Assembly: GCA_025350365.1 (NCBI GenBank)
Contig: JANXXY010000279.1
Location: forward strand, 1-14,469
Direction: 5' to 3'
Origin: Bacteroidales bacterium
GTDB lineage: Bacteria; Bacteroidota; Bacteroidia; Bacteroidales; JAAUTT01
Length of the DNA stretch: 14,469 nt
Part shown: piece after piece, positions 7,064-14,442 of the stretch
Layout: the number at the start of each line of letters is the position of its first letter
How positions within the stretch are numbered: position 1 is the first letter of the stretch
Notes under the pieces: generated by a model
Databases searched by the model: none
What the model was told of the DNA's origin: nothing
What the model saw: the letters and a program-made list of their open reading frames with translations, nothing else
Made by a program: the position numbers and the translations under genes

Positions 7064-9943
7064 TTAATCAAACAGTTCCATAATATCTTCTTTCGAAAGC
7101 GATTTTAATGGATTGTTATTATTGATAAATATTTTAGCCAGTTCCGATTTTTTTTCCTGAAGTTTAATGATTTTTTCCTCAATGCTTTCGGCAGATATAA
7201 ACCTGTAAACAAATACCTTGTTGATTTGTCCGATACGATGCGCACGATTAATTGCCTGCATTTCAGCAGCCGGGTTCCACCATGGATCAATGATAAATAC
7301 ATATTCCGCAGCAGTTAAATTGAGCCCTACACCTCCGGCTTTCAATGAGATGAGAAAGAACTTATTTTCAGGCTTTGTCTGAAAATCGTTTACCACCTCT
7401 TCTCTATTTCTGGTTTCTCCTGTAAGTTTGGAATATTGCCAGCCTTTGGTTTCGAAAAAATCCTGAAACAGTTCCAAATGCTTCACAAATGATGAGAAAA
7501 TAAGTACTTTATGATCTTCAAAGAACATATTTTCGAGACTTGATGTTATTTCTTCAAACTTTCCCGAATCGGCTAAATAAGATTTATCAACCATCACAGG
7601 GTGGTTGGCAATCTGCCGCATTCTAGTTAGTGCATTTAATACCATGATGCTTGATTTTTCAACGCCATCTTGATCAAACGAACTTAGGATTTCGTTTCGC
7701 ACTTTCGATTTTTCTTCTTCATAAAATGCTTTTTGATTTTCACTCATCGTGCAAAATAGCACTTGTTCCGTAAGTGCAGGTAAATCGGGCGCTACTTCCT
7801 GTTTTGTTCGTCGGAGAATAAATGGCTGAATCAATCGTTTTAGTTTTTCCTGTTTTTTTTCATCATTTTCCTTTTCAATCGGGTAGGCAAAATACTGTCG
7901 AAAAAATTGAAGATCACCCAACAATCCTGGATTGATAAATTCAATTTGTGACCAAAGGTCGGTTAACGAGTTCTCGATGGGCGTTCCGGTCAGCACCAGC
8001 CTAAATTTCGAGTTTAGTTCCGTAACCGCCTGAAAAATTTTCGACTCGGGGTTTTTAATAGTTTGGCTTTCATCAAGAATGATATAGAAAAACGGGTAAG
8101 CTTTTAGAAGGTTAAATTCGTTACGAACAACGCCATAGGTGGTAAGAACTATATGGTAGTTGCCCATATCAGAAATTTCGACCGAGCGTCCGGAACCAAT
8201 ATATTTCAAAACTTTTAGGCTGGGAGTAAATTTTTGAATTTCGTTATACCAATTGTGTACCAGTGAGGCCGGCAGAACAATTAGGGTGGCGGGTACAACT
8301 TGATTTGATGAAACCAGTGTTTCAATTAATTTTTTTAGCAATACCAGCGTTTGCAATGTTTTTCCCAAACCCATATCATCGGCCAAACAGGCTCCCATAT
8401 GGTTTTGATTAAGCCAATACATCCAGTTATAGCCTTCTTGTTGATATGGTCGAAGGTTTGCATTTACCTCGGGAAGAATCGGATTTTCACGAGTTTTTGA
8501 TGATTCAAATAAATCCAAAATGGCATGTGTGTATTCTTTTGAAAAACTCAGGAATATTTCATGAAGTTCTTGGTAATGAATATTTTGAAATATAAAATGA
8601 TCGTCATTAATTTTTCCAAAATAGAACATATCTGAATATTTGGCAAACCATTCCTTTGGAAGAATTGCAATTTCTCCATTGGGAAGAACATACTCTCTGT
8701 TGCCATTTAAAATATGTTTCCGGAAACGGACAAATGGAATGCTGTATTCGCCCAGAACAACTAATGAGTATACATCGAACCAATCCTCCTTTTTTCCAAA
8801 CGACATTTTTAGTTCGATGGCATTAAGGTAAAATTTTTTGGGATAAAAAGTCTGGATTAGAATGAATTTGTGTTGTTTCAATTCTGTTTGATGATTGTTT
8901 AACCAATTCACCATAACGGATGTCATGCTGTCGGGGGATTCATCGGGATCGTTTTCTAAACGGAAAAAAGAAGAGCCGTTGTTTTTTAAACCCAGCGATT
9001 TTAATAAATCAATCGTATAGTTTTCATAAACAATTTCACGGGTAGTTTTGTAAAATATATACTTGTTATCTTGAGAATTCAAAGTTACGGTAACTGCAAA
9101 AGGCTCACCGGCGCGAAATATTTTGCTATTACCATAGTCGAAAGTCAGGTTTAAAACCGGGTTGTATTGTAAGTCACCTTCCAGCGAAAGCTGTGGAGTA
9201 GGAATTGGAGATTCATCGATTATTTGAAAACCGGAACAATTAATACGAAATTTTTTGATAGCATTCAGTACAAACTTTTCGAGATATTCCTTTTCGCGTG
9301 CTTTTGGCACATTGATAAATTCATTTCGAAAAAACGGATTTAATTTTTTCCCGTCAATGTCATTGAATACTAGTAAACGGTTATTTATCACCAAATGGCA
9401 AGGCTCATTTACAAGTATGAGACCCGGCTTGTTGGTAAGTTTCATCTCCTGATTCTTGTGGCTTATGGAAAGAAAATATTTAAATTCAGACTCATTAAGG
9501 ATAAAGTTAAATATTGCTTCAGCTGAAACTTTTTCAATTTCAATTTTTTCGGAACAGTATACCTGTTTTGGAGAATCTTTAAAATATACTTCTATTGAGG
9601 ATGTTCGAAGTATTTCGATGATTCGTAATAACCGTTTTTCAATGTAAGGTCGTATATGGTTCAAAAGCATTTCACCCGATATACCGGCGATAAATTCCTG
9701 ATTATTGATTTTTTTTTTGGAAAAGGCACGTACCAAATCGGTATCGCTATATTCTTCAATCAGTTTAACTATTTTTTTTTGATCATCAGAGAATTCTGAA
9801 GCACGTTTGCGGATATCGTCGTTTGTGAGTCGTTCCACTAAGGTATAATAATCTGACTTACCTTGTAATTCAGCTATATATGGATGAAACACATAGCCAA
9901 CAACGCGATGTTCAGACAGAGCGAGAATAAACTTTTTTTCCAT
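7064..9943 (-). CDS. SNF2-family DEAD/DEAH-like ATPase (RapA/HepA type)
   Basis: This 959-residue protein is a Swi2/Snf2 ATPase, which uses ATP to translocate along DNA and remodel protein-DNA complexes; bacterial relatives act on stalled RNA polymerase or in DNA repair, but the role here is not shown. The motor lies in the C-terminal half. It has 'RPYQQEGYNWM' (498-508), Walker A 'ADDMGLGKT' (521-529), motif Ia 'LIVLPASLVHNW' (554-565), motif II 'DESQ' (624-627), and motif III 'LTGTPIENS' (651-659). Lobe 2 has 'VLIFSSFV' (813-820), 'SLKAGGVGLNLTAA' (866-879), and motif VI 'INRAHRIGQ' (898-906). Residues 1-480 are a lineage-type N-terminal region with no cysteine-rich SWIM zinc motif that I can see. 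The gene is 53 bp downstream of the nuclease-fold gene on the same strand. Its coding strand holds A10 and A9 runs near the 5' end. No restriction or methylase genes are nearby, so a defence role is not supported. Confidence 0.93.
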   Translation of the reverse strand: MEKKFILALSEHRVVGYVFHPYIAELQGKSDYYTLVERLTNDDIRKRASEFSDDQKKIVKLIEEYSDTDLVRAFSKKKINNQEFIAGISGEMLLNHIRPYIEKRLLRIIEILRTSSIEVYFKDSPKQVYCSEKIEIEKVSAEAIFNFILNESEFKYFLSISHKNQEMKLTNKPGLILVNEPCHLVINNRLLVFNDIDGKKLNPFFRNEFINVPKAREKEYLEKFVLNAIKKFRINCSGFQIIDESPIPTPQLSLEGDLQYNPVLNLTFDYGNSKIFRAGEPFAVTVTLNSQDNKYIFYKTTREIVYENYTIDLLKSLGLKNNGSSFFRLENDPDESPDSMTSVMVNWLNNHQTELKQHKFILIQTFYPKKFYLNAIELKMSFGKKEDWFDVYSLVVLGEYSIPFVRFRKHILNGNREYVLPNGEIAILPKEWFAKYSDMFYFGKINDDHFIFQNIHYQELHEIFLSFSKEYTHAILDLFESSKTRENPILPEVNANLRPYQQEGYNWMYWLNQNHMGACLADDMGLGKTLQTLVLLKKLIETLVSSNQVVPATLIVLPASLVHNWYNEIQKFTPSLKVLKYIGSGRSVEISDMGNYHIVLTTYGVVRNEFNLLKAYPFFYIILDESQTIKNPESKIFQAVTELNSKFRLVLTGTPIENSLTDLWSQIEFINPGLLGDLQFFRQYFAYPIEKENDEKKQEKLKRLIQPFILRRTKQEVAPDLPALTEQVLFCTMSENQKAFYEEEKSKVRNEILSSFDQDGVEKSSIMVLNALTRMRQIANHPVMVDKSYLADSGKFEEITSSLENMFFEDHKVLIFSSFVKHLELFQDFFETKGWQYSKLTGETRNREEVVNDFQTKPENKFFLISLKAGGVGLNLTAAEYVFIIDPWWNPAAEMQAINRAHRIGQINKVFVYRFISAESIEEKIIKLQEKKSELAKIFINNNNPLKSLSKEDIMELFD
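9709..9780 (-). repeat. Two long poly-A tracts inside the SNF2 coding sequence
   Basis: On the plus strand there is a T10 run at 9709-9718 and a T9 run at 9772-9780. In the coding strand these are A10 (codons for K76-K78 and the start of I79) and A9 (Q55, K56, K57 and the start of I58). They lie within the first 80 codons, where slippage by one base would shift the frame and remove the motor domain. Confidence 0.9.
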
Positions 9944-9996
9944 GATACAAAAATGGAAAATACCAACGTGAATTAAAAGGACATTTATTATAAAGA

Positions 9997-11037
9997 TTAT
10001 CTTTTCAAAAAAAGATCTAAATAAACAGGCAGATGATCGCTATATCCGCCAATATACCGGGGGCCTGAATATGTGGGGAAAGGTTTACGCCCGATATTCC
10101 GTTTGTCGGTTTGTAATAAAAAATCTTCAGCACAGATTTGGGCATTTTCCGGGCTTACACATAATCCACCTAATGGAGTCAGCAAACCTCCAGAAACAAT
10201 CATCTGGTCGATTACCTGCCAATGCCCTTGAAAGTAATGTGTACCTATTTTAGATGTTCGCATAAGGTTAAAAGAGAGATTGTACAATTGGTTACCGGAA
10301 GGTGCAGTAGTATCGGCTATAGCTTTTAATGTATGAGCGATACTAAAATTGGTTGGATCATCGTTAAAGTCACCCATAACAATAATCTTCATCATAGAAT
10401 TCAACCGGAAAAGAGAATCTACCCTATGCCTGAGAATGGCTGCGACCTCGATTCGTGACGACTCGCTTTCCAATTCACCACCGCGGCGCGAAGGCCAGTG
10501 ATTTACAAAAATACAAATTGTATCTCCTGTTGTCATTTGTAATTGCACAAATAGGATATCCCGAGTTTTTTTCTGAGGGTTGTCGATAAACTGTATATGA
10601 ACAGGGTGCTGATTTAAAACTTTTGCTTTGTCGGAGCGATAGAGAAGCGTAACATCAATGCCCCTCAGATCGGGAGAATCGAAATGAACTATGCTATAAC
10701 GGTATTTTGAAAGTGGAGTTTGGTAAAGAAGATCGGAAACCACTTTTCGGTTTTCAACTTCGCATAACCCGATTATTTCGGGAGGTTGCCACATACCCAC
10801 TGCAGCGATGGCCTGGTATAAATGATTTAGTTTTTGGTTGTATTTTTTTATTGTCCAATGCTGTTTTCCAGTGGGAGTAAAATCATCGTCGGAAGTGGTG
10901 GGATCGTCTTCCGTATCGAAGGTATTTTCCGTATTATAGAACATTACCCGAATATCGCCTCTCGATTGAGCTGTGCAAATAGAAAGGCAATTTATAAATA
11001 GTGGGATTATCGTAAGAAATATTATTCGAAAATTCAT
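9997..11037 (-). CDS. Secreted endonuclease/exonuclease/phosphatase-fold metallohydrolase
   Basis: This 346-residue protein has the EEP (DNase I/exonuclease III-like) fold. A Sec signal occupies the N-terminus, with likely cleavage near 'CTAQS' (21-25), so it is exported. Active-site motifs in order are: 'YNTENTFD' (N35, E37), 'GLCEVEN' (metal ligand E93), 'VNHWPSRRGG' (H180), 'MGDFNDDP' (D223, N225), and the catalytic 'SDHLPV' (D334, H335). All key residues are present, so it should cut a phosphodiester or phosphomonoester; candidates are extracellular DNA, phospholipid headgroups or other phosphates. Length and the HWPSR signature fit the Bacteroidota exported EEP group. It starts only 5 bp after the beta-helix lipoprotein gene stop, and the SNF2 gene follows 53 bp later, so it is probably the middle gene of a three-gene transcript. 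The substrate is not known. Confidence 0.9.
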   Translation of the reverse strand: MNFRIIFLTIIPLFINCLSICTAQSRGDIRVMFYNTENTFDTEDDPTTSDDDFTPTGKQHWTIKKYNQKLNHLYQAIAAVGMWQPPEIIGLCEVENRKVVSDLLYQTPLSKYRYSIVHFDSPDLRGIDVTLLYRSDKAKVLNQHPVHIQFIDNPQKKTRDILFVQLQMTTGDTICIFVNHWPSRRGGELESESSRIEVAAILRHRVDSLFRLNSMMKIIVMGDFNDDPTNFSIAHTLKAIADTTAPSGNQLYNLSFNLMRTSKIGTHYFQGHWQVIDQMIVSGGLLTPLGGLCVSPENAQICAEDFLLQTDKRNIGRKPFPTYSGPRYIGGYSDHLPVYLDLFLKR

Positions 11038-11042
11038 TTGAG

Positions 11043-12455
11043 TTATTTTTCAATTCGTTCGTAAGCGCCTATATCCGGTAGCAGTGTGCGGTCATTGTTG
11101 TCAAGATCTTTTGGAAAAAGCTTCCCTATCTGGATATCTCCTGCATTTTGTGCAGATGATAGTGTATCAAGGTGAAAATCAAACTTATTAGGCATCTTAA
11201 ATTTTGGATCGCTGTTCCACACATTATTCGAAAAAGTACCAGTATTTTGATTGTTGAATCTTTTGCTTTTTATCAGGCAATGATCAAATATATAGCGAAA
11301 TACTGAAGATGCGACGGAATCGAGACCTAACTCATCAGTATCAGCTCCATAAATAATCGAATTGTAAAAATTGGCTTTTGTTAGTGCCGAGGATGTTTTT
11401 ATTGACGGGTTTTGATTATCAATAAAATAGTTTGAAAGATAAAGTGTTGGAATTGCAAAATTGCGACTGTCATATGCTCCATAATAATTTGCCAGAGTGC
11501 AGTGGTAAAACTCGTAATCGCCTCCACCAAGGAGCCCGCACGTGTATGTTGCTGCATTTATTACCAGGCAATTAACTGCTTTTATTTTTGCATTATAAGC
11601 AAACAAAGCACTGTATGCCATGTTTTTAATTATGCTGTTAGAAATCTCCAAATTGGGTTTAGAAAAATCATTTATGCTTCCCAAAACAATACCGGAAGTA
11701 CCGTTTTCAATCACTAGCCAGTTAAGCATATGGTTTTTACTTCCCGGAAGAAGATTAATTCCCCCCCATTGGCCGGGAATATCAAGGTATTCTTTTTCGA
11801 GACGGTCGCCTTTGAAAGAAATAGGTTTTTCAAATTCACCCAATGCCTTAAGAGTTCCTTTTACCAGCAGGTTCGAGTTTTTGTGGAGATAAATAATAGC
11901 TCCTTTTTTTATTGTAAGTGTCTCCGAGCTGTCCACAGTTATGTTACCAAAAAGAAGATATGGTTTATCGGCTTCCCAGATTTGTGTTTTTATTGTTTGA
12001 GTTTTAATAATGTGAACATCCTGGCTATATGCTATAAGCTTAATGTTCTGTTTATTTCCATTTACATTACATATCAGGGAATCTATAATTATCAAAGGAA
12101 GGTTATGCCCTGTGGGGTTTATATAAACCTGCAAAAAAATGTACAAACTATCGTTAGGGCTTATCTCAATATTATATATTTTATTGGTGTTTTGGCCATT
12201 GATGTTTATGATGAATGGCGAATTAACTCCGGCAATAGCGATACTTGCAATATTGATTTTTTTGTTGTAGGGATTATACACCATTAGTCGTTTGGTGGTT
12301 GTTCCGATGGTGCTAAAAACGGTGTCGAACGAAACGGTGTCCATTGAAAATTTTAATGTGGCATCTTTGCCTTCATAAAATGATTCCTTTTGGCACGAAA
12401 TAGTTGCTAATGCAATGATTATAAAGTAAATTGCTGTTGATGAAAAATTCCGCAT
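11043..12455 (-). CDS. Lipoprotein with right-handed parallel beta-helix and DIGAYE C-terminus
   Basis: This 470-residue protein has a lipoprotein signal (hydrophobic 8-19, 'ATISC', C21). Residues about 30-150 form a beta-rich, Ig-like N-terminal module that includes 'FDTVFSTIGTTTKRLMVYNP' (43-62), a stretch I associate with Bacteroidota outer-surface lipoproteins. From about 165 the pattern 'LTIKKGAIIYLHKNSNLLVKG', short strands and Asn-rich turns ('ISNSIIKN', 'VNCLVINA', 'FYHCTLAN', 'FYNSIIYG', 'FDHCLIKS') indicates coils of a right-handed parallel beta-helix. The end 'PDIGAYE' (460-466), preceded by D450-R456, is the terminal signature seen in many such surface beta-helix proteins. There are no obvious polysaccharide-lyase catalytic residues, so a binding or structural role is as likely as an enzyme. 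It is the first gene of the minus-strand cluster and has its own candidate promoter. Confidence 0.85.
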   Translation of the reverse strand: MRNFSSTAIYFIIIALATISCQKESFYEGKDATLKFSMDTVSFDTVFSTIGTTTKRLMVYNPYNKKINIASIAIAGVNSPFIININGQNTNKIYNIEISPNDSLYIFLQVYINPTGHNLPLIIIDSLICNVNGNKQNIKLIAYSQDVHIIKTQTIKTQIWEADKPYLLFGNITVDSSETLTIKKGAIIYLHKNSNLLVKGTLKALGEFEKPISFKGDRLEKEYLDIPGQWGGINLLPGSKNHMLNWLVIENGTSGIVLGSINDFSKPNLEISNSIIKNMAYSALFAYNAKIKAVNCLVINAATYTCGLLGGGDYEFYHCTLANYYGAYDSRNFAIPTLYLSNYFIDNQNPSIKTSSALTKANFYNSIIYGADTDELGLDSVASSVFRYIFDHCLIKSKRFNNQNTGTFSNNVWNSDPKFKMPNKFDFHLDTLSSAQNAGDIQIGKLFPKDLDNNDRTLLPDIGAYERIEK

Positions 12456-12475
12456 CGGTTGTTTTGAATTTTAAT

Positions 12476-12483
12476 CAAAGATA
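12476..12483 (-). promoter_or_regulatory. Candidate -7 promoter element for the minus-strand cluster
   Basis: Read on the minus strand, the bases are TATCTTTG, an exact TAnnTTTG match, about 20 bases upstream of the lipoprotein ATG (12455). A clear TTTG -33 element is not visible at the usual distance, so the assignment rests on the -7 box and its position. Confidence 0.5.
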
Positions 12484-12588
12484 ATGGCAGTTATTGGATT
12501 GGTAAAAGTATTTCGCGTACAGCTCTACTTTTTCTTCTATTTGATCAAAATTTACTAATTACTGATTATTAAGACAAAAGAAAAATCA

Positions 12589-12596
12589 TAAATTTG
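12589..12596 (+). promoter_or_regulatory. Candidate -7 promoter element upstream of the small ORF and GNAT gene
   Basis: TAAATTTG fits the TAnnTTTG consensus. Transcription would start near 12603, about 14 bases before the ATG at 12617 of a small ORF and about 127 bases before the GNAT start. The -33 element is not clear. The 274-bp region between the divergent genes (12456-12729) otherwise shows only AT-rich sequence. Confidence 0.4.
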
Positions 12597-12616
12597 ACAT
12601 GTATCTGCAACTTTAA

Positions 12617-12733
12617 ATGAAACTTTTTTCGTCGATGATCTTGTTGAAGATGCAATTTAAAACAATTTTTTCTGTAAGTAAAAAAGTTGCGACAAAAACT
12701 AACCATTCTGATAAATTAATTTATAATCAATGA
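12617..12733 (+). CDS. Possible 38-residue leader peptide overlapping the GNAT start
   Basis: An ATG at 12617 opens a frame of 38 codons ending in TGA at 12731-12733. The stop overlaps the ATG of the GNAT gene as ATGA, the classic arrangement for translational coupling. The start lies about 14 bases downstream of the predicted transcription start. The peptide begins 'MKLFSSMILLKMQFKTIF' and is basic (seven lysines) with a short hydrophobic N-terminal part and an Asn/Lys-rich tail. No family is recognised. It may be chance in an AT-rich leader: no Shine-Dalgarno sequence is seen, though these are rare in this phylum anyway. Confidence 0.3.
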   Translation: MKLFSSMILLKMQFKTIFSVSKKVATKTNHSDKLIYNQ

Positions 12734-13209
12734 GCATTTTGCAAGCTACGTCAAACGACCTGATAGAGATTTTGTATCTTTTAAAGGTTTGCTTTCATGA
12801 TATGAAAGCAAATGGTTCGCTTCACTGGAATTTGCAATTTCATCTTATCAGCAGTGATCTTAACAAAGGAAATATTTACCTGTACAAGAAAAACGGAGTA
12901 ACGCTTGGAATGATTACCATGGAAATTGATAATAATGCTGATTACAAAACCGTTTCATGGAACAATGACACCTCGAAACCTTTAGTAGCACATCGTTTAG
13001 CTGTACATCCTAATTGGAAAAGGCAGGGGATTGAAAATGAGATACTTCAGTTTATCGAACAATTTGCCCATCAAAAAGGATATACTTCTATATTTATCAA
13101 TACATTAGCTGAAACCGCCGAAACTATTTCCGTATATAATAAGCTACATGTTCAGGAAACTGATCAAATTCAATTTCATTATCAAAAGGTTCCATTTACT
13201 TGTGCCTAA
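12730..13209 (+). CDS. GNAT-family N-acetyltransferase
   Basis: This 159-residue cytoplasmic protein has the GNAT fold, which moves an acetyl group from acetyl-CoA to an amine. The core is 'LVAHRLAVHPNWKRQGIENEILQFIEQFA' in the region 85-113: strand beta-4 followed by the CoA pyrophosphate-binding loop. The usual R/Q-x-x-G-x-G/A loop is partly degenerate here (K97-R-Q-G100-I-E102), with Glu in place of the final Gly/Ala. The later 'FINTLAETAETISVYNKL' segment fits the beta-5/alpha-4 part, with Asn and Tyr (Y136) where GNATs often have the general acid. Residues 5-30 resemble the N-terminal helices of small GNATs. The acceptor is unknown. The start ATG overlaps the stop of a small upstream ORF. 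A weak hairpin follows the gene. Confidence 0.85.
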   Translation: MSILQATSNDLIEILYLLKVCFHDMKANGSLHWNLQFHLISSDLNKGNIYLYKKNGVTLGMITMEIDNNADYKTVSWNNDTSKPLVAHRLAVHPNWKRQGIENEILQFIEQFAHQKGYTSIFINTLAETAETISVYNKLHVQETDQIQFHYQKVPFTCA

Positions 13210-13217
13210 AAGTAGAT

Positions 13218-13245
13218 CTGAATAAAAAATGTATCGTACATTCAG
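13218..13245 (+). terminator. Weak hairpin after the GNAT gene
   Basis: AATGTA (13228-13233) and TACATT (13237-13242) form a 6-bp stem with a TCG loop; CTGAAT (13218-13223) and ATTCAG (13240-13245) offer an alternative outer pairing. The stem is AT-rich and no T-tract follows, so it is at best a weak terminator, 8 bp after the stop codon. Confidence 0.25.
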
Positions 13246-13312
13246 GTTAATGAGATATATTTATTTGATTTTCGGACGTTTATATCTGCATTTCACATCT
13301 GGTTAATTTTGT

Positions 13313-13320
13313 TAACTTTG
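13313..13320 (+). promoter_or_regulatory. Candidate -7 promoter for the thioredoxin-like gene
   Basis: TAACTTTG matches TAnnTTTG and ends 19 bases before the ATG at 13340; a second near-match, TAATTTTG, lies about 10 bases upstream. The expected -33 TTTG is not clear (TTTC at 13291). This probably drives the thioredoxin-like and glycosyltransferase genes together. Confidence 0.5.
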
Positions 13321-13339
13321 CATCGAAATTATACATTTT

Positions 13340-13879
13340 ATGAAAAAGATATCGCTACTCGTCCTACTTCTTTTATTGGCTGGACAATTTGCAATTAAAG
13401 CCCAACCGGAAAAAGTGATTAATGTAAAATGGTACACTATTCAGCAGGCTTTAGAACTTCAGAAAAAGGAGCCCCGAAAAATTATTATTGACGTATATAC
13501 CGACTGGTGTGGTTGGTGCAAAAAAATGGATAAGGAAACATTTAATCATCCGGTGGTTGCCGAATATCTTAATAAACATTTTTATCCTGTTAAGTTTAAC
13601 GCCGAATCATTCGATTCAATTGTGTTTGAAGGTCACACATTTATCAACGAAAAAAAGGGAACACGATCAACTCATCAGTTTGCCATGGCTTTACTGCAAG
13701 GACAATTATCATATCCTTCTGTGGCCTATTTGACAGAGAGTTTGCAATTAATTTTCGCTGTTCCTGGTTTTTATACGCCTGATAAGCTTGAACCTCTTTT
13801 GAATTACATAGTTGAAAACAAATACAAATCACTACCGATGGATGAATATCAAAAAACATTTGTTAGCCAGATTAAATAA
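13340..13879 (+). CDS. Exported thioredoxin-fold protein with CGWC motif
   Basis: This 179-residue protein has a signal peptide (KK then a leucine-rich stretch 5-14, likely cleaved after 'IKA' at residue 21) and so works in the periplasm. The thioredoxin fold is shown by 'IIIDVYTDWCGWCKKMD' (48-64), with redox cysteines C57 and C60. A 'cis-proline' follows in 'LSYPSVAYL' (P126) and a short C-terminal helix after 'PGFYTPDKLEPLLNYI'. The motif CGWC and the following 'KKMDKETFNHPVVAEYLNKHF' resemble the thioredoxin-like/DUF255-type proteins and the DsbD C-terminal domain. Likely roles are thiol-disulfide exchange or folding of exported proteins. The gene has its own candidate promoter and the glycosyltransferase gene follows after 20 bp. 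Confidence 0.9.
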   Translation: MKKISLLVLLLLLAGQFAIKAQPEKVINVKWYTIQQALELQKKEPRKIIIDVYTDWCGWCKKMDKETFNHPVVAEYLNKHFYPVKFNAESFDSIVFEGHTFINEKKGTRSTHQFAMALLQGQLSYPSVAYLTESLQLIFAVPGFYTPDKLEPLLNYIVENKYKSLPMDEYQKTFVSQIK

Positions 13880-13899
13880 TAAAAACATTTTAAGCCCTG

Positions 13900-14442
13900 A
13901 TGATAGAATCGCTAAAATTTGACTGCCTTCATTTCAAAGGTCATATACCATGCAAACCCAACAAAATTCGTGGCAAAATATGTACTGATTGCGATGAATA
14001 CACTCCTATTTCGAAACGAATTCTTATTATAAAACTCGGTGCAATTGGTGATGTTATTCGAACCAGCCCCTTAGTTGTCAAATTTCATCAGCTTTATCCC
14101 TATTGTCACATTACCTGGGTGACTCATTCACCAGAGATTGTTTCTTCAAAGTTTGTAAATACCATTTGCAAATTCGACTTTCCATCAGTATATGCTATTC
14201 GGAATACGAAATACGATATTGCGGTTAATCTTGATAAGGAAACTGAAGCTTGTTCTCTGTTAAAAGATGTGGATGCGTCTGAAAAATATGGATTTATCTG
14301 GCATAATAATCACATTGATATTGCTACACTAAATGCTGAGCATAAGATTATTACTGGATTGTTCTATCAAAAGTCAAAAGCAAATACACAGCATTATCTC
14401 GATGAAATTTTTGAAACAAAACCAAAAATACTGTACTTCTGA
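13900..14442 (+). CDS. Glycosyltransferase family 9 (heptosyltransferase-like), only N-terminal half
   Basis: The product is 180 residues, about half the usual GT9 length (~350). Residues 40-130 form the N-terminal Rossmann half: 'RILIIKLGAIGDVIRTSPLV' (40-59) is the GT9 signature, followed by 'YPYCHITWVTH' (66-76), 'YDIAVNLDKETEAC' (105-118), and 'AEHKIITGLF' (146-155). The C-terminal domain that binds the ADP-sugar donor is absent. After 'HYLDEIFE' (165-172) the sequence becomes 'TKPKILYF' and stops at TGA 14440. No other frame in the last 60 bases reads like the expected continuation. An N-terminal cysteine set (C9, C18, C28, C31) precedes the signature and may bind metal. It may be a truncated or frame-broken gene. 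GT9 enzymes add heptose or other sugars to the lipopolysaccharide core; as a half protein this one is probably not active on its own. Only 27 bases follow before the window ends. Confidence 0.8.
   Translation: MIESLKFDCLHFKGHIPCKPNKIRGKICTDCDEYTPISKRILIIKLGAIGDVIRTSPLVVKFHQLYPYCHITWVTHSPEIVSSKFVNTICKFDFPSVYAIRNTKYDIAVNLDKETEACSLLKDVDASEKYGFIWHNNHIDIATLNAEHKIITGLFYQKSKANTQHYLDEIFETKPKILYF

Noticed and set aside
7064..9943. SNF2 gene as part of an anti-phage or restriction system
   Set aside because: No methylase, nuclease partner of a known defence type, or other defence gene lies nearby. The adjacent EEP protein has an export signal, so it would not work with it in the cytoplasm.
11730..12287. 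185-residue plus-strand open frame inside the beta-helix lipoprotein gene
   Set aside because: It is fully antisense to a well-supported gene, shows no domain or signal, and its composition looks like a reverse-strand shadow.
13229..13306. 25-codon ORF in the gap before the thioredoxin-like gene
   Set aside because: It starts inside a possible hairpin, has no promoter of its own, no overlap with the next gene and no visible protein feature.
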